Position numbers and translations under genes: made by a program. The notes beneath the pieces were generated by a model that was given only the letters and a program-made list of their open reading frames with translations, was not told the DNA's origin and ran no database searches. Of a stretch of DNA of 64,000 nucleotides, positions 1 through 9,038 are shown one piece after another (position 1 is the first letter of the stretch; each line of letters opens with the position of its first letter). The stretch spans positions 24,900 to 88,899 of the forward strand of contig NZ_JAEKJA010000017.1 in assembly GCF_016411865.1 (NCBI RefSeq). Reading direction: 5' to 3'. Source of the stretch: Acuticoccus mangrovi. GTDB lineage: Bacteria; Pseudomonadota; Alphaproteobacteria; Rhizobiales; Amorphaceae.

Positions 1-2
1 TG

Positions 3-1526
3 GCGCGCAATCCCGAGCTGTTGATCGCCGACGAGCCGACCACCGCGCTCGACGTGACGATCCAGGCCCAGATCCTCGACGTCATCGATCGCCTGAGGTC
101 CGAGCTGGGCCTCGGTGTGCTGCTCGTGTCGCACGACATGGCGCTGGTGGCGGAGCGGGCCGACCGGGTCGCGGTCATGTACGCCGGGCGCGTGGCCGAG
201 ACTGGCGAGGTGGGCGAGGTCTTCCGCAATCCGCTGCACCGCTACACCGCGGGGCTGCTCGACGCGGCGCCATCCGTCTGGTCCACCGGTCACGGCCGGA
301 CAAGGCTATTGGCGATCGACGGAACGCCGCCGGATCTGTCGGCGCCACCGCCCGGCTGCCGATTCGCTCCGCGCTGCAAGTTCTCCGAGAGCCGGTGCAG
401 CACGGAGCCGGAGGTCGTCCGCCTCGACAACGGGCACACATACGCCTGCTGGAAACCGGCAGGTGAGCTGCTCGAGGCGACGTCCGCCGAGATGGCGCCC
501 GACGTCGCGCCGGATCACGGCGCGCCGCCCGATGGCGACCGCGGCCAGCCGCTGATGAGCCTCTCCGAGGTGCGGAAGGAGTTCGTGATATCGCGCCGTG
601 TTCTCGGGATCGGCACGGAGCGGCGCCGTCAGGCCGTGGCCGGCGTGAGCCTCGATATTCTCGAAGGCGAATCGCTCGGCATCGTGGGCGAGTCCGGATG
701 CGGCAAGTCCACGATCGCCCGGCTGCTGGTCGGCCTGGAGCGGCCCACCGGCGGCACGGTCACGTTGCACGGACGCAAGACGGCGGCGGACGGTCGCGGC
801 GAACAGACCGCGTGGCGGCGCACGGTGCAGCTCGTCTTCCAGGATCCCTATCTCTCCCTGGACCCGACGATGCGGGTACGCGACTCGATCGCGGAGCCGC
901 TTCTATACAAGGGCGGGCGCAAGCGCGCGGTGCGCGACCTGGTGGAGCGGTTGGCCGCGGAGGTCGGGTTGGCCGAGGGCGTCACGCGGCGGCGACCCAA
1001 CGAGCTGTCGGGCGGCCAGCGGCAGCGGGTGGGGATCGCCCGAGCGCTCGCTCTCGACCCGCAGATCCTCGTCGCCGACGAAGCCGTATCGGCGTTGGAC
1101 GTCTCGGTGCAGGCCGTGATCCTCAACCTCTTGAAGGACCTTCAGCGAAATCGAGGCCTGACATACGTCTTCATCTCGCATGACCTCGGTGTGGTCCGCT
1201 ACGTCTGCGACCGCGTCGCGGTGATGTACCTCGGCAAGATCGTCGAGACCGGCCCGACGGAACGGATCTTCTCCGCGCCTGCGCACCCTTATACCGCGGC
1301 CCTGCTCGCCGCGGTCCCGGGAAACGCCAAGCGAGCGACATTGGAGGGGGAGATCCCCTCGGCGGAGAACCCGCCGTCCGGCTGCAGATTCCGAACCCGC
1401 TGCCGGTTGGCGACGGAGAAGTGCGCTCTCGAAGAGCCGGTCATGCAGAACGTCGAGGGCGATGGCGGTGGCGCCGTGGCGTGCCACTTCCCCCTTGCCC
1501 GAACTGAGGGGATCCCACTCGGCTAG
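3..1526 (+). CDS. Fused dipeptide/oligopeptide ABC transporter ATPase (DppD-DppF type), 5' end cut by window
   Basis: This is the C-terminal part of a tandem ATPase that would power a dipeptide/oligopeptide/nickel-type importer at the inner membrane face. The fragment opens just upstream of the first Walker B (LLIADEPTTALD) and continues into the Cys-containing oligo_HPY tail (PPPGCRFAPRC). A complete second ATPase follows: Walker A GESGCGKST near base 690, signature LSGGQRQRVGIARAL near 1005, Walker B near 1070 and a second tail (PPSGCRFRTRC). Two half-transporters in one chain replace separate DppD and DppF subunits. The second Walker B reads ADEAVSALD, with Ala instead of the usual Pro after Glu. 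The binding-protein gene follows after about 60 bases, so they are probably one operon. The permeases are presumably upstream, outside the window. Confidence 0.93.
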   Translation, partial: ARNPELLIADEPTTALDVTIQAQILDVIDRLRSELGLGVLLVSHDMALVAERADRVAVMYAGRVAETGEVGEVFRNPLHRYTAGLLDAAPSVWSTGHGRTRLLAIDGTPPDLSAPPPGCRFAPRCKFSESRCSTEPEVVRLDNGHTYACWKPAGELLEATSAEMAPDVAPDHGAPPDGDRGQPLMSLSEVRKEFVISRRVLGIGTERRRQAVAGVSLDILEGESLGIVGESGCGKSTIARLLVGLERPTGGTVTLHGRKTAADGRGEQTAWRRTVQLVFQDPYLSLDPTMRVRDSIAEPLLYKGGRKRAVRDLVERLAAEVGLAEGVTRRRPNELSGGQRQRVGIARALALDPQILVADEAVSALDVSVQAVILNLLKDLQRNRGLTYVFISHDLGVVRYVCDRVAVMYLGKIVETGPTERIFSAPAHPYTAALLAAVPGNAKRATLEGEIPSAENPPSGCRFRTRCRLATEKCALEEPVMQNVEGDGGGAVACHFPLARTEGIPLG

Positions 1527-1585
1527 AGGACAGAATTCCAGGCTCGGTGGGCGCGAACAGACATGCGATCTATGAGGAAGAATGG

Positions 1586-3151
1586 ATGGCTTACGTGTTG
1601 GAAGTGAATTCGTCGCGCAATCGAAAGTCTTGGAAAGACTTCATATCTCTTGTGGCCATCCCGGCCGTGGTGGCCTTGTGCCTCGGCAGCACCGGCGGTG
1701 CCGCTCAGGCCAACGAGTTGACGATCGGCGTGCCCAACGCGATCCCGTGTCTGGATCCCGCGTGCAACAACTCGCAGTATGAGCGCTCGGTGAAGAGCCA
1801 GCTGCATCTGGCGCTGACGAGTGTCAATCAGGACGAGCAACTGGTTCCTCAACTGGCGACGTCCTGGGAGAATCCGGCGCCGACCGAGTGGGTCTTCACG
1901 CTGCGCGACGGTGTCACGTTCGAGAACGGCACCCCGATCACCGCGGAGACGGTGAAGGCGAATTTCGACCGATACCGGGACCGGAGCGCCACGGCGAAGA
2001 TCGCCGGGTCTTGGCTGGCGGATATCCAATCGTCCGTCGCCTCGATCGAGGCCATCGATGATTCGACCGTCAAGTTCACCCTCACCCGGCCGTGGACCGA
2101 GTTTGCCGCGCGCCTCGCCTCGCTGCCGATCATCGACTTGACGTGGGTCGCCGAGGGCAACGATGCCACCAAGGGGGCCAACGCGAGCGGTCCCTATCGA
2201 CTGGTGTCCTTCGATCCGACGAGCGCGATCGTCCTCGAAGCCAACCCGGCCTACTATGGCGAGCCGCCCGCATACTCGAAAGTGACCTACCGCGTTCTCA
2301 CCTCGCCGGCGGCCAGGCTGACGGCCGCGCAGGCGCACGAGGTCGACGTGGTGCTGGCGCTCGACCCGCAGGACTTGGCCGCTCTGAAGGGCGACTCCGC
2401 GTTGAAGGTGGGCGCCGTCGAATCCTCGCGGAACTACTTCATCTGGTACAACACCTCGCGCCCGCCCTTCGACAACCAGGACATTCGCCTGGCGCTGAAC
2501 TATGCGGTGAACAAGGCGGCGATCACCGGCAGTCTCATGGACGGCATGACATCGCCCTCGAAGGGGCAGGTCCTGAACGAGCCCTATCCCGGCTTCAACA
2601 CCGATCTGAAGCCGTTTTCCTTCGACAAGGCGAAAGCCAAGGAGCTGCTCGCGTCGGGTGGCCAGCCGAACGGCTTCAAGATGACGCTGTCCTACCCGTC
2701 GGGCGCCTATCCGGGCATCGATCTCATCGTGCAGGCGGTCGCCGCCCAGCTCGGTGACGTCGGCGTCAACGTGGACCTGCAGCCGATGACCCTCGCCAAC
2801 TGGGTGTCGATGCTGCAGGGCGATGCGAGCAAGGCCACCGACGCGACCGTGGCGGCCCTCGCCCCGGCCGACACCCAGGACGTCGGCATGCTGAAGTTCT
2901 TCGCAAGCTCCTACACGATGAACAAGTCGATCGATCCCAAATACGATGAACTGTTCGCGGCGCTGCTCAAGGCGGAAACGCAGGAAGAGCATGCGAAGAT
3001 CGTGAAGGAGCTGACGCAGCGCCAGCACGACAATGCGCAGCTCCTGTTCCTGTTCCCGACACCGCTGACGTACGCGATCAACAAGTCCGTGGACATGAAG
3101 ATCCCGTCGAACGGGATGATCCGCGCCTACGACGCGAGCCCGGCCAAGTAG
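1586..3151 (+). CDS. Periplasmic substrate-binding protein of a peptide/nickel-type ABC importer (SBP_bac_5)
   Basis: This 521-residue family-5 extracellular solute-binding protein delivers its ligand to the importer whose ATPase lies just upstream. I chose the ATG at 1586 because GAGGAAG sits five bases before it; an in-frame codon at 1547 has no such site. The N-terminus has a basic stretch, a hydrophobic core (LVAIPAVVALCLG) and a cleavage site near AAQA|NEL, so export by Sec is expected. The mature start (LTIGVPNAIPCLDPA) and the internal block around ANPAYYGEPP are typical of DppA/OppA-like proteins. The ligand cannot be read from the sequence. The neighbouring dehydrogenase genes suggest a small organic or sugar-like molecule as easily as a peptide. 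Confidence 0.9.
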   Translation: MAYVLEVNSSRNRKSWKDFISLVAIPAVVALCLGSTGGAAQANELTIGVPNAIPCLDPACNNSQYERSVKSQLHLALTSVNQDEQLVPQLATSWENPAPTEWVFTLRDGVTFENGTPITAETVKANFDRYRDRSATAKIAGSWLADIQSSVASIEAIDDSTVKFTLTRPWTEFAARLASLPIIDLTWVAEGNDATKGANASGPYRLVSFDPTSAIVLEANPAYYGEPPAYSKVTYRVLTSPAARLTAAQAHEVDVVLALDPQDLAALKGDSALKVGAVESSRNYFIWYNTSRPPFDNQDIRLALNYAVNKAAITGSLMDGMTSPSKGQVLNEPYPGFNTDLKPFSFDKAKAKELLASGGQPNGFKMTLSYPSGAYPGIDLIVQAVAAQLGDVGVNVDLQPMTLANWVSMLQGDASKATDATVAALAPADTQDVGMLKFFASSYTMNKSIDPKYDELFAALLKAETQEEHAKIVKELTQRQHDNAQLLFLFPTPLTYAINKSVDMKIPSNGMIRAYDASPAK

Positions 3152-3463
3152 ATTGGCCGGATCTAAGGCCCGCGGTCCGGATTCGATCGGATCACGCGGG
3201 CAAGGGTGGTGGCCGAGAGGATGCTCTCGGCCACCCGCTCGTCGACGAGGCTCAGGCGCTGTCCAGCGACGCGACGTGCCGCCTCGCGCCGACTGCCGAA
3301 CCGACCGCCGGGAGGAGAGCGGCCGGCGGTTCGTGGCGCAGCGCATACGTCCCGCAATTCTCGACCGTGACGCTCACGACGTGAGAGCGACGGCGTTCTC
3401 GGTCGCGGCCGAGCCGCGCGACGAATTCTTCAGTGTAATGGACAGATAGTGTGGGGGCTTCCG
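3152..3463. other. Intergenic stretch without a recognisable gene
   Basis: About 310 bases separate the binding-protein gene from the oxidoreductase. Open frames across it on both strands look like compositional by-products of high GC. I see no tRNA, no clear hairpin followed by a T-run, and no inverted repeat long enough to call an operator. A promoter for the downstream gene could lie here but no convincing -35/-10 pair is visible. Confidence 0.5.
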
Positions 3464-4489
3464 ATGAGGTCTGAGACGCCGACGGCGGCATTGCGCATCG
3501 GGTTGCTGGGCGCGGCGAGAATTACGCAAAGCTCGATCATCGAGCCGGCCGCCGACGCGGGCGTGCAGGTGGTGGCGATCGCGGCACGCGGCCGCGACCG
3601 GGCTCAGCGCATGGCGGACGCCGCGGGGATCGCGCATGTCCATGACGGCTACCTCGATCTCGTGCGCGACCCGGATGTGGACGTCGTCTACAACGCGCTG
3701 CCGAACGGACTGCACGGCCCCTGGAATCTCGCAGCGCTGGCGGCGGGAAAACACGTGCTGTGCGAGAAGCCGTTCTCGGCGACGGCTGCGGAGGCGCGCC
3801 AGGTGGCCGACGCCGTCCGCCAATCCGGCCGCGTCCTCATGGTGGCCTTCCACAATTTCTATCACCCGGCGCTGCAACGCGTCCGGGAGCTCGTCGGCTC
3901 CGGGCAACTCGGCACCATCCGCCGCATCGAAGTGTCGATGGCCACGCGGCCGCGTCCGGCCGACGATCTGCGCTGGTCCTTCGCTCTGGCCGGCGGCTCG
4001 CTGATGGACCTCGGATGCTACGGATTGCACTTCTGCCAGCAGCTGCGGGAGAGCTGCGGTGGTCCGCTCGCCGTGACGGCGGCCTTCGCCCGCGAGGCGT
4101 CCGGCTCGCCGGGGGTCGACGAGTCGATGCACGTGGAGGTCGAATTCCCCAACGGGGCGATCGGTACCGTCGACTGCACGATGATGGCGAAGGCGACGCG
4201 CATGGTCGCACGCGTGACCGGCGATCTCGGCGAAGTCTACGTGCACGACTTCGTCAAACCGCACCGGGACGGCCAGTTGCGCGTCCGGATCGGCGACCGC
4301 ACCTGGATCGAGGATCTCGCGGAGAAGACCTCCTACTTCTATCAGCTGCAGGCGCTCGCTCAGGCCGTGCGCGATGGCGTGGCTCCGCCGACCGATGCGG
4401 CGGAAGGGGTCGCGATCGCGGAGCTGATCGACGAATGCTATCGGCTCGCGCGGATGCCGCCGCGGCCCGTGACCGGTTCGACCGGGTGA
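3464..4489 (+). CDS. Gfo/Idh/MocA-family NAD(P)-dependent oxidoreductase
   Basis: This 341-residue two-domain dehydrogenase has an N-terminal Rossmann fold (RIGLLGAARITQSSI), the family hallmark EKPFSATAAEA around residue 100, and a C-terminal alpha/beta domain with a predicted catalytic stretch SLMDLGCYGLHF. Members oxidise or reduce sugars, inositols and related cyclic polyols. The ATG at 3464 has GGGGG seven bases upstream and is preferred over a GTG at 3449, which lacks a ribosome site. It follows a transporter binding-protein gene and precedes an SDR 45 bases on, so a small catabolic cluster for an imported polyol or sugar derivative is plausible. The substrate is unknown. Confidence 0.88.
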   Translation: MRSETPTAALRIGLLGAARITQSSIIEPAADAGVQVVAIAARGRDRAQRMADAAGIAHVHDGYLDLVRDPDVDVVYNALPNGLHGPWNLAALAAGKHVLCEKPFSATAAEARQVADAVRQSGRVLMVAFHNFYHPALQRVRELVGSGQLGTIRRIEVSMATRPRPADDLRWSFALAGGSLMDLGCYGLHFCQQLRESCGGPLAVTAAFAREASGSPGVDESMHVEVEFPNGAIGTVDCTMMAKATRMVARVTGDLGEVYVHDFVKPHRDGQLRVRIGDRTWIEDLAEKTSYFYQLQALAQAVRDGVAPPTDAAEGVAIAELIDECYRLARMPPRPVTGSTG

Positions 4490-4533
4490 GAACGATGCCG
4501 AAACAACGGTCATGCTAGTCGGGAGATCGCGAA

Positions 4534-5379
4534 GTGTCCGCAAACAGTAAGGTTTTTCTCGTCACCGGCAGCGCATGGGGATTGGGCTTGGCGATCGTCG
4601 ACGCGGCGCTGACGGCAGGCCACACCGTGGTTGCGACGGCGCGCGACGTTTCGGCGCTGGAAGCGACGTACGGGCACCGGGACGGGGTGGCTTTTCTCTC
4701 GCTTGACGTCACCGATGCCACGGCCGCACAGGGGGCGGTAGAATTCGCGACATCCCGCTTCGGCCGTGTCGACGTCCTCGTCAATTGTGCTGGGATCTCC
4801 AGGCTGGCGGCGGCCGAGGACGCCACGCTCGATGATATTCGCGGTCAGATCGATGTGAACTTCTTTGGGTCCATGAACCTCACGAAGGCGGTGCTGCCGC
4901 TGTTTCGCGAGCAGGGCAGCGGCCACATCCTTCAGATATCATCCGTCGGTGATCGCCTAGCTGGGGCGGGAATGAGCGGGTACCAGGCCTCGAAGTGGGC
5001 GATCACGGCTTTTTCGCTGGCAGTGGCGGCCGAGGTCGCGCCGCTCGGCGTCAAGGTGACCGTGGTCGAGCCTGGCGCCATGCGCTTGCCGGGCGCTCCG
5101 TCGTCGATGGTGATCGGCGAGATCAGCCCTCCCTATGAACCGACGGTCGGTGCCCGCGCGCGCAGAAAACCCCCGGAGGGATCGGCGAGCCTGCCATCGA
5201 CCGTCGCGGACCTGTTGATCCGGGTGGTGGACATGCCGGAGCCGCCGCTCCGGCTGCTCGTTGGCCGGGATGCCGTCGAGGCCGCACAACGCGCGGCGGA
5301 CAGCCTTGCCGAAATGGATCAGCGATGGCGCACCCTCAGCCTTCTCGACGTGGCACCGGGTCGCAGCGGCGATAAATAG
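4534..5379 (+). CDS. Short-chain dehydrogenase/reductase (SDR)
   Basis: This 281-residue classical SDR has the cofactor loop TGSAWGLG near residue 12, NCAG near 90, and the catalytic set Ser (ISSVGD) plus YxxxK (YQASK). It therefore probably carries out NAD(P)-dependent alcohol/ketone interconversion in the cytoplasm. The start is a GTG preceded by GGGAG at a spacing of eight. It lies 45 bases after the Gfo/Idh oxidoreductase on the same strand, so the two likely share a transcript. The C-terminal region (LLIRVVDMPEPPLRLLVG) resembles SDRs that act on larger hydrophobic or aromatic substrates, but specificity cannot be inferred. Confidence 0.88.
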   Translation: MSANSKVFLVTGSAWGLGLAIVDAALTAGHTVVATARDVSALEATYGHRDGVAFLSLDVTDATAAQGAVEFATSRFGRVDVLVNCAGISRLAAAEDATLDDIRGQIDVNFFGSMNLTKAVLPLFREQGSGHILQISSVGDRLAGAGMSGYQASKWAITAFSLAVAAEVAPLGVKVTVVEPGAMRLPGAPSSMVIGEISPPYEPTVGARARRKPPEGSASLPSTVADLLIRVVDMPEPPLRLLVGRDAVEAAQRAADSLAEMDQRWRTLSLLDVAPGRSGDK

Positions 5380-5572
5380 GGGATCGATGCGATATCCGAT
5401 CAAGCGGGCCTGGTGTACGTCGGCGGTACGGTTTCGATCGCCGACGGTGCATCGGGCACGCGGCCCCGACACGCTGCCGAGACGGTCCCGACGTCACACG
5501 TGAAGTGCTCTTTCGCATGATGCCTCGACCGTCACGCGGGTAGACACGCCGTGTGACGACGATCACCGGAGA

Positions 5573-7588
5573 ATGATCGTCGCCTTCGGTCACCCGACGT
5601 GCAGCCACGCGGTTCGCGTCCTCCACCCAGCGGTCTTGCGAAGATTGCGACAGAGAACTTCGACATTGAGCGTTCCGACCTCATTCTCCCGCCTTGGCTT
5701 CGACATCCCGAAACTGCGCTTCTCGATGCGGACCGCCATCGCGGCGTGCGGAGCGTTGTTGGTGGCGTGGCTATTCGGATTGGAGCATCCGCAATGGTCG
5801 GCCATGACGGTGTGGGCGGCATCGCAGCCGACGCGAGGCCAATTGCTGGAAAAGAGCCTGTTCCGTGTCGCCGGAACGATCAGCGGCACGGTCGCAGGTG
5901 TGCTGTTGATGGTCCTCTCCGGCGGGCAGCCGATCATCCTCGCCGGAGGGCTCGCGGTCTGGATCGCTCTGTGCGCGGGCATCGGCAATCTCCAGCGCGG
6001 CTTCATCGCCTACGGCACCATGCTCGCCGGCTACTCCGCCTCGATGGTGGCGCTGCTCGACACGGCACATCCCGATCACGTGCTGGCGCTCGGCGCGGAC
6101 CGGTTGGCAACCATACTCGTGGGCGTGCTCGTCGCCCTGGTCATCGGCCTCCTGTTCACGCTGAGGACGGCCGAGGAGGCGCTGACGGGCCGACTGCGGC
6201 GTCTCACCGCGCGAGTGCTACACGATCTGGCCGACGGCCTCGGGCACGCTGGTGACGGCAGTCTCGCCGCGGAGCAGCACGACATCCTCGCCGAGATGGC
6301 AGCCATCGAAGAGGCGCTCGAGCCGCATGGCGCCGGCTCCTTGCGTTCGCGCCGATCGGTGCGCTCCATCCGAACGCTGCTGATGGCGGAGATTTCGCTG
6401 CTGCTTCTCGCGCGCAGGCCGCGCATGGAGGGCGACCGGCGCGCTCTGATCGCTGCGCTCCAAGAGGAGGCCGCCCTTCTCGAAGCCGGCGCAGCGTGGC
6501 CGGAAATTCTCGTCGGCTTCGATCGCATCGCTCGGCTTTCGGCCTCTGACCGGTCGCTGCACGAGCCACTTTCCAGCATGGCCGCGGTCCTCCGCGACTA
6601 TGCTTCGCCAAAACCGCGAGAGGCTGGGGTCGAACCGTCCGTTCTTCCGGTGGTTCTGCACCGGGATTGGGCCGGCGCCTGGCGAGCCCTCGTCCGCGCT
6701 GGAATCATGATGCTGGCGGTCGGCCTGTTCTGGATCGTGACAGGATGGAGCGGAGGCCCCTTCCTCCTGCTCGGCGTGTCGATCATGACCTCACTGTTTT
6801 CGACCTTCGACAATCCCTCGCGCATGATGCGCATGGTCGTCATCGGACAGATCTTTGGCGCGTTGGGTGCGCTCGCTTGCCGGTTTCTCGTCTGGCCGCT
6901 CGCCAGCAGTGAGCTGGAGGTGATCCTCCTGACGATGCCCTTCATTCTCGTTTCAGGCCTGTTCTTTTCGTACAGCAAGACCGTTTTGACTGCATTCGAC
7001 TACGCGATGGTCTCGCTCCTGCTTCTGCACCCGGTCTATCCTCCGACTGGAACCTTTATGGAGATGCTGGCTGGCGCCTTCGCCGTGGTCGCGGCGCCGG
7101 TCATCGCCATGGCCGCCTATCGCTTTGTGTTTCCTCTCGACACCAAGAGCCGCTTCCAGATGCTGGGCGACATGATGATTCACGAGGTGCAGCGCATGGC
7201 ACGCGCGACCGATCTGACATCCCATCGCCTCGTCTGGAGGGCCCGGCTCTATCACCGCCTGCTGCGTCTTTCTCATCTCGCCGACCGGGGCGGCGGCGAT
7301 CGTGCGGCAGCGATCGACGGCGGACTGGCCGTCTTGGCGGTCGGCTCGGCCATTCTGGCGCTCGGCGATCTCGCGAAGCGGAGCGATGTGCCGAACGGTG
7401 TTGGCCGCGCGCTGCGTGTCGCACTCGGGCGCGTGGCGCGCATAGCCGACGATCCCTCCCGGACCGCCGCGGCGCTCTACGCGACCGCTGCGAAAGTGGC
7501 GACGTTCGACGCACGCGCGGCTGAAACCGTCGCCAGCGGCGGCCGGGCCCTCGCCGTGAACGAGACATTCTTCCGCCGCACCCCCTAG
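5573..7588 (+). CDS. FUSC-family inner-membrane transporter (aromatic acid efflux/AaeB-like)
   Basis: This is a protein of up to 671 residues with the layout of FUSC/AaeB exporters. A block of membrane helices (about residues 52-210, beginning RTAIAACGALLVAWLFG) is followed by a soluble helical segment to about 355, a second membrane block (about 370-530), and a cytoplasmic tail. AaeB-type proteins export aromatic carboxylic acids and similar compounds. The start is uncertain. The ATG at 5573 has GGAG only one base away, and homologues usually begin close to the first helix, so a TTG near 5666 or the ATG at 5726 is possible. The gap back to the SDR stop (193-346 bases) shows nothing recognisable. 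It stands alone on this strand, ending before a tRNA on the opposite strand. Confidence 0.85.
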   Translation: MIVAFGHPTCSHAVRVLHPAVLRRLRQRTSTLSVPTSFSRLGFDIPKLRFSMRTAIAACGALLVAWLFGLEHPQWSAMTVWAASQPTRGQLLEKSLFRVAGTISGTVAGVLLMVLSGGQPIILAGGLAVWIALCAGIGNLQRGFIAYGTMLAGYSASMVALLDTAHPDHVLALGADRLATILVGVLVALVIGLLFTLRTAEEALTGRLRRLTARVLHDLADGLGHAGDGSLAAEQHDILAEMAAIEEALEPHGAGSLRSRRSVRSIRTLLMAEISLLLLARRPRMEGDRRALIAALQEEAALLEAGAAWPEILVGFDRIARLSASDRSLHEPLSSMAAVLRDYASPKPREAGVEPSVLPVVLHRDWAGAWRALVRAGIMMLAVGLFWIVTGWSGGPFLLLGVSIMTSLFSTFDNPSRMMRMVVIGQIFGALGALACRFLVWPLASSELEVILLTMPFILVSGLFFSYSKTVLTAFDYAMVSLLLLHPVYPPTGTFMEMLAGAFAVVAAPVIAMAAYRFVFPLDTKSRFQMLGDMMIHEVQRMARATDLTSHRLVWRARLYHRLLRLSHLADRGGGDRAAAIDGGLAVLAVGSAILALGDLAKRSDVPNGVGRALRVALGRVARIADDPSRTAAALYATAAKVATFDARAAETVASGGRALAVNETFFRRTP

Positions 7589-7643
7589 GTGCGTGGTCCC
7601 ACGACGGAGTAGGCATCATCGATCCCGGCCCGTCGGGAGGAGG

Positions 7644-7754
7644 ATGTTCGCGAGTGTGCTGGCTCGTGTTGGAAACGACATCTTCGCCGGCACAGTCTTC
7701 AAGGACGTGGCTCTGGCCGGGCCGTCCCTAGAGTGGTTCGACGACGAACAATGA
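7644..7754 (+). CDS. Possible 36-residue open reading frame
   Basis: A short frame starts at an ATG directly after the purine-rich run GGGAGGAGG and ends with TGA at 7752. Its product would begin MFASVLARVG. The Shine-Dalgarno-like run sits almost against the start codon, closer than usual, and I recognise no family. It could equally be a chance frame or the worn remnant of a longer gene between the FUSC exporter and tRNA-Arg. Confidence 0.2.
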   Translation: MFASVLARVGNDIFAGTVFKDVALAGPSLEWFDDEQ

Positions 7755-7838
7755 CCGCTCTCCTATCCAATCTGCGCGACCACACAGTGTCCTCGCACAA
7801 AACAAGTAACGCTTGATCGTGTAACAGATTGGAAACAT

Positions 7839-7915
<77 letters not shown>

Positions 7916-7971
7916 TCCGAGGGGATGAGTAGCCGATCGGAGGCGGGGCGACAAGCGTCGGTGTGGGGGCT

Positions 7972-8829
7972 TCAGGCGGTGGAGAGGATCGTGACGCCGG
8001 CGAGGATGATCGCCGCCCAGAAGAGGCGGCGGCGGAGGTCGCCCTCGTTGAGAAGAAGGCTCCCGGCAAGCACCGTCAGAAGCACGCTCACCTCGCGCAC
8101 CGGGGCCACCGCCACCACCGGGGTGAAGGTCAGCGCCGTCAGCACCAGGATGTAGGCGAGCGGGTTGAAGACGCCGATGCCGACGACCGCCATCCGATGA
8201 CGACGCCAGATGGCGAGGAGCTCGCGGCGTCGACGATGCGCCGTCGGGGCGAGAAGGGCGACGCGGCCGACGCTCGAGGCGTAGTCGAGGAGGAGGGGCG
8301 GCACCATGAGGCTCGCGACCGTGTAGGCGTCCCACGCCGTGTAGCTGCCGATGAGGAGGCCCGCGCCGAGGCCGAAGAGGAGCGAGGCCGATGGACGCCG
8401 CGCACCGCGCCCGAAGCCGCCGGTCAGGCGCATCACGCCGAAGATGATGACGGCCCCGCCGACGGCGATCTGCAGCGTGATCTTCTCGCCGAGGACGAGG
8501 ACGGCGAGAAGGGTGGAGATCAACGGCCCGGTGGCGCGCGCGGTGGGATAGACGAGCGACAGGTCGCCCTGGCGGTAGCCGGTCTGGAGCAGAAGAAAAT
8601 AGCCGAGGTGGATGATCGCGCTACCGGCGATGAAGGCGAGCTCGAGCGCGCCGATCGACGGGCGCTCGACGAGGACGACGGCGACCGCAGCGGGCGCATA
8701 GAGCACCACCGAGACGACGGAGAAGAGAAAGACGAGCTCCGGCCCGCCGTTGATGCGCTTGACGAGGAGGTTCCACGTGGCGTGGCAGACGGCGGCACAG
8801 AGGACGAGGGCGAAGCCGAGAAGGGACAT
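7972..8829 (-). CDS. EamA/DMT-superfamily permease
   Basis: This 285-residue protein of about ten hydrophobic helices is arranged as two EamA repeats. The first opens [18 protein letters not shown], an N-terminus typical of drug/metabolite transporters, and the second starts around the [16 protein letters not shown] stretch. Such proteins export or exchange amino acids, nucleosides or other small metabolites; the substrate here is unknown. The gene is monocistronic, lying between tRNA-Arg and ftsY. The motif [14 protein letters not shown] near residue 135 is the usual junction motif of the first EamA repeat. Confidence 0.87.
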   Translation of the reverse strand: MSLLGFALVLCAAVCHATWNLLVKRINGGPELVFLFSVVSVVLYAPAAVAVVLVERPSIGALELAFIAGSAIIHLGYFLLLQTGYRQGDLSLVYPTARATGPLISTLLAVLVLGEKITLQIAVGGAVIIFGVMRLTGGFGRGARRPSASLLFGLGAGLLIGSYTAWDAYTVASLMVPPLLLDYASSVGRVALLAPTAHRRRRELLAIWRRHRMAVVGIGVFNPLAYILVLTALTFTPVVAVAPVREVSVLLTVLAGSLLLNEGDLRRRLFWAAIILAGVTILSTA

Positions 8830-9038
8830 CAGACGGTCCGGGACGCTGGGGTGAGGACGTGCGCGTTCGCGCCCTGTCCACCCCCTCTGGTCTTTTCGTC
8901 CTCGGGTGTCCGCCGTTGTCGGCTCATGACGGCGCTCGGACCTTCTCGCCGAAGCGAGGGAACCCTAGCCGCACATGGATAGGCAGGCTCCGCCTAGCAC
9001 TCGGACGCCCGACCGGCAAGGGCTCGGGCGGCGATGCG

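Noticed and set aside
1523..3346. A 607-codon minus-strand frame opposite the peptide-binding protein
   Set aside because: Low-complexity Arg/Gly/Val/His composition and no ribosome site; the plus-strand gene has a signal peptide and family motifs.
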